Assembly (NCBI RefSeq): GCF_009870125.1 | Contig: NC_046680.1 | Span: 14,837,501 to 14,901,500 of the forward strand | From: Drosophila pseudoobscura | Taxonomy: Eukaryota > Arthropoda > Insecta > Diptera > Drosophilidae | Reading direction: 5' to 3' | Length of the DNA stretch: 64,000 nt | Part shown: positions 26,651 through 35,542 of the stretch, piece after piece | Layout: the number at the start of each line of letters is the position of its first letter | Position numbering within the stretch: the stretch's first letter is position 1 | Program-made: the position numbers and the translations under genes | The notes under the pieces: generated by a model | Seen by the model: only the letters and a program-made list of their open reading frames with translations | Databases searched by the model: none | Told to the model about the DNA's origin: nothing

Positions 26651-26900
26651 GGCTAAAACGGCAACTGGCGTCTGGTGCGATGGAAAAACGTGTGGAATGG
26701 GGCATGTTCTCGCGTCGGTCCGATGCGGAGGCTCATCTACCCGCGTGGATGGCAGCCGTCGTGCTTTGTGGAAGGGGGGTGGAGAAGCCGCGTTCCCTCG
26801 TCCTCGAGACGCGTCGCGGGTGCATTACTTGAACAGAGTCGCCTCGGACTCCATAAGCCGCGCCACGATGGACGAATCCGAGCTGCAACCATAACCGGGA

Positions 26901-27470
26901 GCTCACATTCAAAAAAGTTCGATTTGGCGCGCACCACTCGGTATATTTTTCAAGTGAGACCGTATATACTGTAGAAACTGGTTTTCGCCGCGTTCCCATA
27001 TGGTGTTTTTTAGTATTTTTGTCATCTATTAATTTTATTTTCAATGTTATATAGAAATCCGATAAATGCAAGTATTTCGAATAGGCCAATCATGTATAGA
27101 ATGTATTCATCAATCGTATAAAATTATGTGGGCATAGATAAAGGCCCGGTTGACAACATTTAAATCCTTGTCGCTCACATTCAAAAAAGTTCGATTTGGC
27201 GCGCACCACTCGGTATATTTTTCAAATGAGACCGTATATTTCGGTGATGTTCTGAGGGACATACTGTAGAAATACTGGTTTTCGCCGCGCTCCCATGGTA
27301 TTTTTGTAAATTTCATCAATATATTAATTAAATTTTCAATTTTATATAAAAATCCGATAAATGCAAGTATTTCGAATAGGCCAATCATGTATAGAATTGA
27401 TTCATCAATCGAATAAAATTGAGTGGGCATGGCTAAATGTTCCATATAGATAGTATTATTCAACGGAAAA
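26901..27470. repeat. Dispersed repeat, two tandem copies (2 and 3)
   Basis: A unit of about 270 bp occurs twice, about 26901-27150 and 27173-27470. Each starts with GCTCACATTCAAAAAAGTTC, passes through GGCGCGCACCACTCGGTATA and TACTGGTTTTCGCCGCG (or close), and ends in the AAATCCGATAAATGCAAG block. Copy 3 is collinear with 55431-55740 in the nemy intron. The minus strand of the copies is open over a hydrophobic stretch (see findings). Confidence 0.85.
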
Positions 27471-27479
27471 AAGAATATG

Positions 27480-28240
27480 AGAAAATTTGAATTCGCCGCA
27501 GTTCGCCGCAATTCGCTTTAGCAACAATGAGTCTCATTCCATACACAAAAGTTGCGGCAACATTTACTTGAAAACCGTATTTTAGTCAAAATAAAATACA
27601 TTAAGATAATTAAAAGAAGCAATCTTGTAGAAAATACATTTATCTATGGGATAAAGCCAAGTGGGCAAATCTATATAGCTTGAAATATAGGCAATACCCG
27701 ATTCGCCGCAGTTTCGCTATTGCAACAATGAGTCTCATTCCATACACAAACATGTTGCTAATTCCATGCACACATACCCTGGGGGAAATGGATGTTATAG
27801 AATTGTGAATATGTTTGTCACCCCAGGCTCCGTAGGCATCAGGATCGACATAAATATATACAAGATACTAATAAGGTACTTGAATATGTCTAAAGAATAT
27901 CAATTTGAGAAAAGGTCTTAATAAATTACGTTTCATCTTCATATAAAATTAACAAAATAGGGTATACAAAGGTCTACACGCAACATAATGACTCTTTTTT
28001 TGTCGAACTTTTCCGTTTAAACCTCTTTTTACACAAAATCCAATAAAAGCAAGGATTAAAAACTATCCAATCTTGTAGAAAATTTATTCATCAATGGGCT
28101 AAAATTATGTGGGCATGGCTAAATGTTCTATAAAGCTGATAATATTCGACGGAAGATCAAAAACGAGGAATATGTAAAATAGAACTTGAATTCGTCAGTA
28201 TATTTACAAAATAAGAAGGTATAAATAAATCCGTGGTCAG
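27480..28240. repeat. Dispersed repeat, copy 4, upstream of SDR39U1 gene
   Basis: An internal direct repeat (GAATTCGCCGCAGTT / GATTCGCCGCAGTTT, then CAACAATGAGTCTCATTCC) at 27488-27555 and 27700-27755 opens the block. From 27750 to 28240 it is collinear with 55793-56470: CACATACCCTGG, GGATGTTATAGAA, CCCAGGCTCC, TTTGAGAAAAGGTCTT, CATATAAAATTAACAAAATA, then GGATTAAAAACTA and GAATTCGTCAGTATATTTAC. The end, AATCCGTGGTCAGATCAGCTG, runs directly into the promoter of the next gene. Confidence 0.9.
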
Positions 28241-28250
28241 ATCAGCTGTT
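28241..28250 (+). promoter_or_regulatory. E-box promoter element of SDR39U1 gene
   Basis: ATCAGCTGTT fits the Drosophila core-promoter E-box consensus AWCAGCTGWT exactly and lies 52-61 bp upstream of the start codon. It is preceded by CCGTGGTCAG, a decayed Motif 1 site compared with CCGCGGTCACACTG elsewhere in the window. No TATA box is seen. Confidence 0.55.
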
Positions 28251-28301
28251 TTTTGTGTCGTAACTTGGGAGAATTCTTAAAAATTTAAATAATAGCCGCA
28301 A

Positions 28302-29387
28302 ATGTCCAAGCACACGTTGATAGGTACGTTCAATGTGGTACCCAGGACTGGAGGCAGGTGAATTAATCGCCGTTCTCGCTTATCCTGCTGTCAGGTGGCG
28401 GTACGGGCTTCATTGGCAAGAACCTGTCGAAGCACTTGACCCTTAAGGGCTATGATGTGACGGTAATTTCCCGCATGCCCGGGCCCAAGCGCATCACCTG
28501 GCACGAGCTGGAGAAGAACGGCATACCGAACAGTGTGAACTCCGTGGTCAATGTCACTGGCCAGAATGTATTAGATCCGTCACGCCGCTGGACGCCAGGG
28601 TTCCAGCAGAACGTGTGGAACTCTCGCATCAACTCGTCCAAGGCTCTGGCCAATGCCCTGACCGCTGCCCCTCAGGTCACTTCCTTTGTGAATCTCTGCG
28701 GCGTGAGCTCTTACCCGCCATCCGCCACGAAGATCTACACAGAGGACGATAAGGTTGAGGGCTTCGACTACATGTCCAGACTGTGCCTGGCTTGGGAGGA
28801 GGCGGCACATGCTGGAGGCGAGCAGAACTGTAGGACTGTGAGTGAGCAGAGAACTCTATAATCATATTAATACAATATTGTTCATTTCCAGGCCATAGTG
28901 CGCACGGGAGCAGTGGTTGGACTTGGCGGCGGTATGATTGAGTCAATCTGGTTGCCCTTCAAGCTGGGCGTTGGCGGTCCCCTAGGCACTGGCCAGCAGA
29001 TCATGCCGTGGATTCACATGCTGGACCTTTGCAGTCTTATACAGCACATCATAGAGAAGTGCGAGTCGGGCGTGTTCAATGGCGTTGCTCCAGAGATAGT
29101 AACTAGCAAGGAATTCTCCAAGGTAAGCGTTTACTATTCTGGGATCCTATTTGACCTATAACTAATGGCAATCCTATCTGATCTCTTCTCAGGCCTTTGC
29201 CAGCGCACTGAACCGACCCTGCATCTTCAATGTGCCGGAGTTTGTGGTCCAGGCGATCTTTGGCAAGGAACGTTCTGCCCTCCTATTGAGCGGTGCGAAA
29301 ATCCAGCCTAAGAAGGCTCTGGCCACTGGTTTCCAGTTCAAATATCCCACGGCCAAGGCTGCCTGTGCGCAGTTGGTGGGAAAGTGA
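28302..29387 (+). CDS. SDR39U1: SDR39U1-type NAD(P)-dependent epimerase
   Basis: Four exons: 28302-28323, 28395-28837, 28892-29122 and 29193-29387. Total 296 residues, close to the family length. Exon 1 is 22 nt and splicing restores the Rossmann dinucleotide-binding motif GGGTGFIG at residues 8-15, which is strong support for the start. Further family marks are NVTGQNVLD and RRWTPGFQQNVWNSRI in the middle, PWIHMLDL, and the C-terminal DUF1731-like segment (LLLSGAKIQPKKALATGFQF). This is the atypical short-chain dehydrogenase/epimerase group (YfcH-like; human SDR39U1); its substrate is not established to my knowledge. From memory the D. melanogaster gene is CG8768. All introns are under 75 nt. 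ATTAAA at 29490-29495 is a likely poly(A) signal. The promoter abuts a dispersed repeat. Confidence 0.93.
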
Positions 29388-29499
29388 GGGGGGATGAGCA
29401 GAGGATTACATGGAATACCATTGTCCTCAGTTGTGGTTTAGTTAAAGGAACCCTGTCCTTGTATATTATATAAAAAGTGGCAAGCGAAAATTAAAACGG

Positions 29500-30081
29500 A
29501 TTACTGCCAGTGCAGATCTATGAATCATATCGAGATAATGGAGCCTAAAAAGTCCCATTTAATTTGTTTACTCATTAGGTTTTGGCACCCATTTTTTGCT
29601 GTTGTCGCATTATATCTCATTATTGGTTTAATTTATTTCACAACAAAGATAATTATTTTAATCGAAACGTATGTACGACAGACATGTTCCCGCGAACTAT
29701 GGCCAAAACCAAGCGATAATCTTAGCTTTCGGATGGCACAATGCGGCACGGCACGGGAATGTCTACAAGGAAATTCCCGTCTAATTTAATAGCGGAGTGT
29801 GAATAATGCGAGATCGATCGGACAAACAGAGCCCTTTGCTGACTTTGGACAATTGAAATAATTACGGACAACAAAAAACAATTTCAGAATTGGCAAAAAT
29901 AAAAAGGTTAATTGACTTGCACAACGAACACGAATCGCGGTATACACACATAATTATAACCATCAATCAGTATTAAATGAACATATCGTTTTTTTCTCCT
30001 ATCGTCCGTCCGGATGTTCTATAAATTCATGGCTTCCATTAGGTTGAAGCTTAGTGTAGTTTGAAGCTGCGAAACCGCAAA
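29500..30081. other. Intergenic stretch before OBP gene
   Basis: About 580 bp, AT-rich, between the epimerase poly(A) site and the OBP start. No gene or strong motif is seen. An 89-codon frame here has hydrophobic text but no ATG context or homology I can recognise. Confidence 0.5.
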
Positions 30082-30855
30082 ATGCTCTCCAGAACACAGC
30101 TTTTACTGGTCGTCGTCGGGTTCTGCCTGGTATGTCTATGATGACAGCACAGCCGAGTGCTAACACGCGAATGAATACCAGCTAACTCTATTAACAGAAC
30201 GCAGCCGCTTTAGGAGATGTGGACTGCAGCAAGCGGCCCAAGTTTGTCGATCCGAAGACATGCTGCCCCATGCCGGACTTGATCACTGCAGAGCTGAAGG
30301 AGAAGTGCAAGTCGTTCGACATGACACCCCCACCCAGGCCCACTGATGCCAGCGGTTCGTTGGAGAGCAAACGTCGTCACCACCATCCACATCCCCCACC
30401 GGTAAGGTTCTGGGACCGAATGTAATCCATGGGTAATGGAACTGATTAACGCATTAACCTTCTAGTGCCTGATGGAGTGCATCTTTAATGAGACGGGCAT
30501 CTATCAGAACCGGCATCTGGACGAGACCAAGCTCGAGAGCTACATCAATGTGGTGTTCGCTGATAGCACAGATCTCCAAAATGTTGCCACGCAGGCGTTC
30601 GTCACCTGTGCCGAAAAGGTGGCCGATTTCGAGGCCAAGTTGAGTACCGAGCGTCCACGCCCATCTCCGCCACCGGGTATGCCCGTCTGCGCCCACGATG
30701 CCGGCCACCTGATGGGCTGTGTCTTCAAGAATATGATGAAAAACTGCCCCGACTCCATCAGGAACGACGACCAAGAGTGCACTGATTTGCGCGAATTCTT
30801 TATCAACTGCAAGCCACCTCGCGGTGGTCCACCATTCTCATCTGAGAAGGCCTAG
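30082..30855 (+). CDS. Obp49a: Plus-C odorant-binding protein
   Basis: Three exons, all phase 0: 30082-30129, 30198-30401 and 30466-30855; 213 residues. Exon 1 encodes a signal peptide (MLSRTQLLLVVVGFCL), so the protein is secreted, typically into sensillar lymph. The mature part has twelve cysteines: one in DVDC, two in KTCC, one in EKC, two in CLMEC, then FVTC, VCAHD, MGC, KNC, QEC and INC. Classic OBPs have six; twelve plus a long C-terminal region marks the Plus-C subfamily. A proline/histidine-rich insert (RRHHHPHPPP) precedes the third exon, and a second proline stretch (RPRPSPPPG) lies between the two cysteine clusters. The assignment to Obp49a rests on subfamily plus gene neighbourhood as I recall it, not on alignment. 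AATAAA is at 30948-30953. Confidence 0.85.
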
Positions 30856-31149
30856 ACTCTCAAGGAACCCATTTAAAAGCTCCTAAGGGAGTGCATCATT
30901 AGGCAGGAGACTTAATGTTCCCCCAACAGAATTAGGGCACGCGACCCAATAAATTTTAAAGCTCAACCTTCTGTTCCTTCCTTTGTGCCACTTATCGCCA
31001 TGTTGCACGTCTGGGCGCGCACTGAATTAGAAAATTAGATTTCCTCAAAGCAATTGCTTATCGCGCGCATGTGCGAGGCGAACCACATTATCCGTTGGGC
31101 TCCTGGGCGACGGATTCATTCAAGTTCCGTCCGAGCGCGGGTAAAGAAC

Positions 31150-32215
31150 ATGGAGAAGGAGCTGCACGAATTCTTTGGGGATTGCCGGAAACAGGAGTTT
31201 AGTGCCAAGGAAATGCGCACCATATGCCAACCTCTGATCTGGCAGATACGCTTGGCCAAAGTCCAACGATGGCTGCTCGTTTTGCTACCACTGTTTTTGG
31301 TTTGTCTGCTTTGGTTGTACTGCGACACCTTCGCCTGGTGGGCGAGTGCTTTCGGAAGACTGCTGTTGGTGCAGGTGCTGCCCTTCTGGGACTGGACACC
31401 ACACTACAATGGAAAGTGCCTGATCCCGCGTGGCGAGCAGCGTGTGGTGACGCAGGCTCCAGCTCTGGGAAGGCATGAGACTCTGTGGGAGAACTGCGTG
31501 CTATGCGAGTCGCTGGGTGAGTGGTGAATCGAAAATGCCATATAAGTCTGATCTGTCCAATTCCCAAGCAGAGGGCATAGCCACCGCATCCAATGTTAGC
31601 TACTCAATGCTGGAGTCGCAGTTCCTGGAACGCGGCCTACCCGTCATTGTCACCGATATCAATCTGACAACGGATCTGGATAGCCTGCTGTGGCTCATAG
31701 ACGACAAGGCGCCAGAGGTAATCTCCAGCGAGGCCTGCGACGTGTCCAGTAATCTCCTGCTGCGAAAGCTCTTCAGCGTAGATGCGGCTCTGCAAAAGAT
31801 TCGCTCCCTCCAGGCCCAGCCATCGACTGCCTGGCATCTCCAGCTGCGCAACTGCCAGTGGAGGGCGGTGAAGGCGTCGCGGCTCTTCCTAGAGCGACCC
31901 TACTTCTATCCCTTGCACCTGGAACCCTACTACTCCAGCTGGCTGCTGATATCGCACCAGCAGGGGCGCCCCCAGGGGGAGATCGACGTGCGTGGCCTGG
32001 TCTTTGTTCAGCAGTTAAGCGGACACTTTGAGCTGGAGCTCCGACCCAAGGAGCCCTGTGATGACGGCCAGTGTCCCAGTCTAATGATGCGTCTCGATGC
32101 AGGCGAGGGTTTGCTCTTCTCCACAGACTTGTGGCGCCTCAGCTATGGTCTGCAGAAGCCCGACCCAAAGCAGAGTTCGATTGCCAGTATTTTCGAGGTG
32201 GACTGGCAGTTATAG
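31150..32215 (+). CDS. Single-pass membrane protein, JmjC/cupin-like, unknown role
   Basis: Two exons: 31150-31516 and 31572-32215 (donor CTGG|GTGAGT, acceptor CAAGCAG|AGGGC, 55-nt intron); 336 residues. The start at 31150 (AACATGG) has the best context; an in-frame ATG at 31069 would add 27 residues and cannot be excluded. Residues about 38-72 form one strong membrane segment (WLLVLLPLFLVCLLWLYC and following), with a basic/charged N-terminus before it. A large soluble C-terminal part follows, suggesting a type II membrane protein. FLERGLPVIVTDI resembles the 'rGlPvii' entry of JmjC/cupin_8 proteins, but I do not see a clear HxD...H iron triad. It ends 253 bp from the convergent Myb/SANT gene. 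The exact gene is not recognised. Confidence 0.85.
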
Positions 32216-32468
32216 ATACAAATACTACTACAACTATAAGATAGCACTGGAGTTATGTTACAGCTTTTATGACCAAATTAAATTATTTCCATCGTTAGCT
32301 CTAGCACTATTCTGAACCGATCACTATTCTTCCCAGAAATATGACCTAGCAGATGGATCGAATTTGATAGTTTGCCGAAATTGTATTTACACATGACCAG
32401 AAACGCCAGAAACACTCAGAAGGAGGCTACACATCAAAATTACAGATATAACTACGATAGGAAGAAAT

Positions 32469-34143
32469 CTAAGCACGTCGGCACTTGGCCTCCACGAGCT
32501 TCTGTAGAGTGCCCGTCAGACTGTTTATGGCGTCGATCTTCATCCGCTCGATACGCTCCTGCTGCACCATGGACATCTTCTGGATCTGCACCTGCTCCCG
32601 CTGCAGGCTCCGCTGCAGGTCAATTTTCTCGCGCTCCAGGTCGAGCTTGCGCTCGAAGTAGTCCCTCCACCAGACGTCGTCCGTCAGTGGCTGGACATGC
32701 GGCTGTGTCATCTCGAACATCTTTCCGTTGGTCGTCTCCAGCTGCTGGCTGCTGTCGTTGGTGCGCTCCGCCTCGGCAGCCTGATCCGCATCGTACTCGA
32801 GCTTCGGTTGACGGACCTCGGAGAGACTATTGCTGCTGTCCTCGTCGAACTCGTCATTGGACTTGCTGTCCATATTCATTTGATCCTGCAGCAGCACCTG
32901 ATCCACCGGCGTAATGTACGGCTGTCCCTCCTTCAACTGCGGCTGCATTTGCAGCGTGATCTTTGGGGTTCCGGGCTTTGTCTGGAATGCTGCCAGCTCT
33001 GATGGTGGCTGTTGCAGTTGCATTTGTAACTGCGGTTGCGGTTGCTGCTGCAGCTGCTGATACGTCTGCTGCTGTTGCTGTTGCTGCTGCTGTTCCTGCT
33101 GGATTGGTGGTTGAACCTGTGGCTGCTGTGGCTGTGGTGCCGGATTGGACTGCTGGGACATGTCGGCCTTCTTGCCTTGCAAGTACTTGAACATCTCCTC
33201 AAAGAACTCCCAGTGGACGTAGCCAGACACATACTTCTTGGTCAGATTCTTGTTGTACGTGATGAGGATGTTGTGCCACTTCTTCTGCACTTTGGCGGCA
33301 CTGTAGCGGAATCCAAGTCGCTGCAATTGGCGTGTGCAGTGCAGCCAGAGGGCTGTTCGCTTCTGCCTGTAATGCCCGTAATCTATTATAACAATGAACA
33401 TTGCCAATAGCTGGACTGAGTGTAAACATACCTGCCCTCCGTGAAGTTTCCCTCCATGGGGCCGCGTATGTGGATCAGGGCGCGGGTGGCATCTGTGGTC
33501 CAGGCACGCTCGTACGGGCCACGTCCCAGGCTGTTGGCGCTTCCCGGCAACTCGGCCTCCTCCAGCAGGCACTCATCGTCCAGCTCATCCAAGTCGGTGT
33601 CGCTGATTTGGTAGGCTGAAAGCGGAAACGGAAACAGAAATCCAAAGATGAACAAATGACTCCACAAAAACTTGTTGCTTTTGCAACCAGATGGCAGCAC
33701 CGGCGCTCTCTCAGCATCCTTCACCTTCCAGGCACACAAGCACGCACACACTGAGCTCTCTCTCTGTTCTTCCCAGTGTTTGCTTTCTCTCTTTCTCGTT
33801 TCGACCTTACCACCCACCACCAGCCCACATCCTAGCAAGGGCATAGCCTTCTAGCTCTGGCTGATGGTACTGCGGCTTAAGTACATCATAGCCTCAGCCT
33901 CAGCCGCAGCCTCAGCACAGACCCGTCCCTCTCCTCCTTTTCACTTTCACATACACAATTCGAAAGAAAGTTTCGAGCCATAGATGATAGTTTTACATTG
34001 TACATATATGTATTGTATGTACATACGTATCTGCAATGGATTGCAGGTGCACCTGGATGGTTTGAGGACTTACGTTCATTTTCGTCTATGTTACTATTTC
34101 CATTGCTTGGCACATTGGCTCCATTCAATTGAATTTGAGCCAT
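32469..34143 (-). CDS. Myb/SANT-like (trihelix) DNA-binding protein, Q-rich
   Basis: Three exons on the minus strand: 34143-34074, 33615-33432 and 33366-32469; 383 residues with phases 1, 2 and 0 in agreement. Residues about 58-150 form a Myb/SANT-like domain split by the last intron: the first helix AWTTDATRALIHIR, then ALWLHCTRQLQRLGF, the KVQKKWHNILITYNK helix, and the closing WEFFEEMFKYL. This is the Myb_DNA-bind_4 pattern of trihelix-type factors. A glutamine/proline-rich tract spans about 165-220. The C-terminus is a charged coiled coil (FERKLDLEREKIDLQRSLQR) typical of MSANTD-type proteins, probably for self-association. The role as a nuclear DNA-binding protein is inferred. From memory the D. 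melanogaster gene may be CG8765, unverified. Intron 1 is 458 nt. Confidence 0.88.
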
Positions 34144-34886
34144 TTTATTGGTGATTTGGTTTCCGTATCACTATGCCCGGATACACTCAATATACACTCA
34201 TGTGGGTATATGACTTTTTTCTCAGACGCCAGCCTTTCGGATTAGACCTTATGCCTGTCAATAGTTTTCTGTTACTAACAGGACATTTTGCTGGCCGCAG
34301 CTTCCAGGCAAAAATTCGGAAATTCGCCTGCGCCTACTCTCCGTCTCTCTCTCGCTTCTGCTTGTCCTCTCTCTCGCCAGCTCAGATCTGTGGAGTGTGG
34401 AAGCTGCAGCTAGAGAAACAGCATAGTGTGGCACACGAGTATCTAGACCAGCGCTGGGCTGTGGGTGGGTGGGTCGTGGGTGGTTCAGCATCTGCGCACT
34501 CTGCACACCTTGTCAGGTCTTTAAGCTGCAGCCACCTCCCTGTTTTGTTATGATGGAATGTCTAACGTAAATAGTTCTAGTCCGGCTGCATGGGAAGTTT
34601 GATTCTTTGCTTTGCTCTTATTAAGCTATATATACATATGTATGTGTTAAGTATAAAAGTAATTAAAGTACTACATTTTCTGAAACTTACCTTTTTGCAG
34701 TCACGCAGAGAAAAGAAAAATGTTTCATCATCATGTTAACTTTTATTCTGTTTAAAACCAGTTAAGTCTGTTCTCCCATAAATATATATTAAATACATAT
34801 GTACATATATAGAACCTTTTTCGTTACTTTTTAATATCTTTCTGTTTTCAAACTGTAACGAACATTTCAAATGTAACACAACTTCA
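34144..34886. other. Intergenic stretch between divergent genes
   Basis: Between the Myb/SANT gene start and the DINE-1 fragment. It holds CT tracts around 34340-34380 and AT-rich ATATGTA-type runs. No gene is supported. It should contain the Myb/SANT promoter, but no clear core motif was identified. Confidence 0.5.
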
Positions 34887-35162
34887 TATTGGTCGTGGAG
34901 GCATATCACAGAGGTCTGGATACAAAATGTCGCTGCTCTAGCTCTTATAGTCTTTGAGCATTAGGCGCTGAAGGGGACGGACAGACGGACAGACGGACAG
35001 ACGGACAGACAGACATGGCTTAATCGACTCGGCTATTGATGCTGATCAAGAATATATATACTTTATGGGGTCGGAAACGATTCCTTCTGGACGTTGCACA
35101 CATCCACTTTTACCACAAACCTAATAAGCCCCTATACTCATTTTGAGTATCGGGTATAAAAA
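34887..35162 (+). mobile_element. DINE-1/INE-1 Helitron-like fragment
   Basis: The order of landmarks matches the Drosophila INE-1/DINE-1 family: GCTCTAGCTCTTATAGTCTT, then a GACGGACA tandem run (about 34977-35013), GACATGGCTTAATCGACTCG, TGATGCTGATCAAGAATATA, CTTTATGGGGTCGGAAACG, and the end GAGTATCGGGTATAAAA. These are non-autonomous rolling-circle elements with no protein. Only the 3' two thirds are recognisable, and the left boundary is uncertain. It lies about 380 bp upstream of the Nup188 start codon. Confidence 0.9.
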
Positions 35163-35384
35163 TAAACTTATGTGTTCAGGGCTGAGCGTCTAGTAATTAG
35201 TAGCTAGTAACATTAAACCGAATATCAAAATCTAGGAATATGATTTACGCTCATGGAACGACCCATTGTCGACCAGTGGTTATTGAAATACACTCCACAG
35301 TTCATATGAATATCGTGGAAATGTTGTTCGGCGGTTTAATTCAAGCGGTCACTTGTTTAAATAAAGCGGGGCCAAGCTCGTTTT

Positions 35385-35469
35385 TTTCATCGGTATATGA
35401 CCGGTATATTTTGAAGTTGGAAAGGTATATTCGGTATATTTCGAAGAGTCAGACCGTATATTAAATCCG
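35385..35469 (+). repeat. GTATATTT run at Nup188 promoter
   Basis: Four spaced repeats of GGTATAT(TT) occur between CATCGGTATATGACC and CAGACCGTATATTAAATC, immediately followed by CCGCGGTCACACTG. The same arrangement ends the dispersed repeat copy at 56.4 kb. Confidence 0.8.
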
Positions 35470-35480
35470 CGGTCACACTG
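35470..35480 (+). promoter_or_regulatory. Nup188: Motif 1 (M1BP site), Nup188 promoter
   Basis: CGGTCACACTG matches the Drosophila core-promoter Motif 1 consensus YGGTCACACTR bound by M1BP. It lies 63-73 bp upstream of the Nup188 ATG, with no TATA box. This is the expected layout for a housekeeping promoter with paused polymerase. Confidence 0.8.
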
Positions 35481-35542
35481 TGCCAAATTGCGCGTGTTTT
35501 GTTATTAAATTATAAAATTTAGTTTTAAGCGAGATCAACACA

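Noticed and set aside
27110-27511. 133-codon minus-strand frame
   Set aside because: It is made of two repeat copies joined end to end and lacks a promoter or start context. Reported instead as repeat-associated reading frame evidence, not as a gene.
33036-33410. Plus-strand frame with poly-leucine
   Set aside because: It is the antisense of the glutamine-rich tract of the Myb/SANT gene (CTG read opposite CAG).
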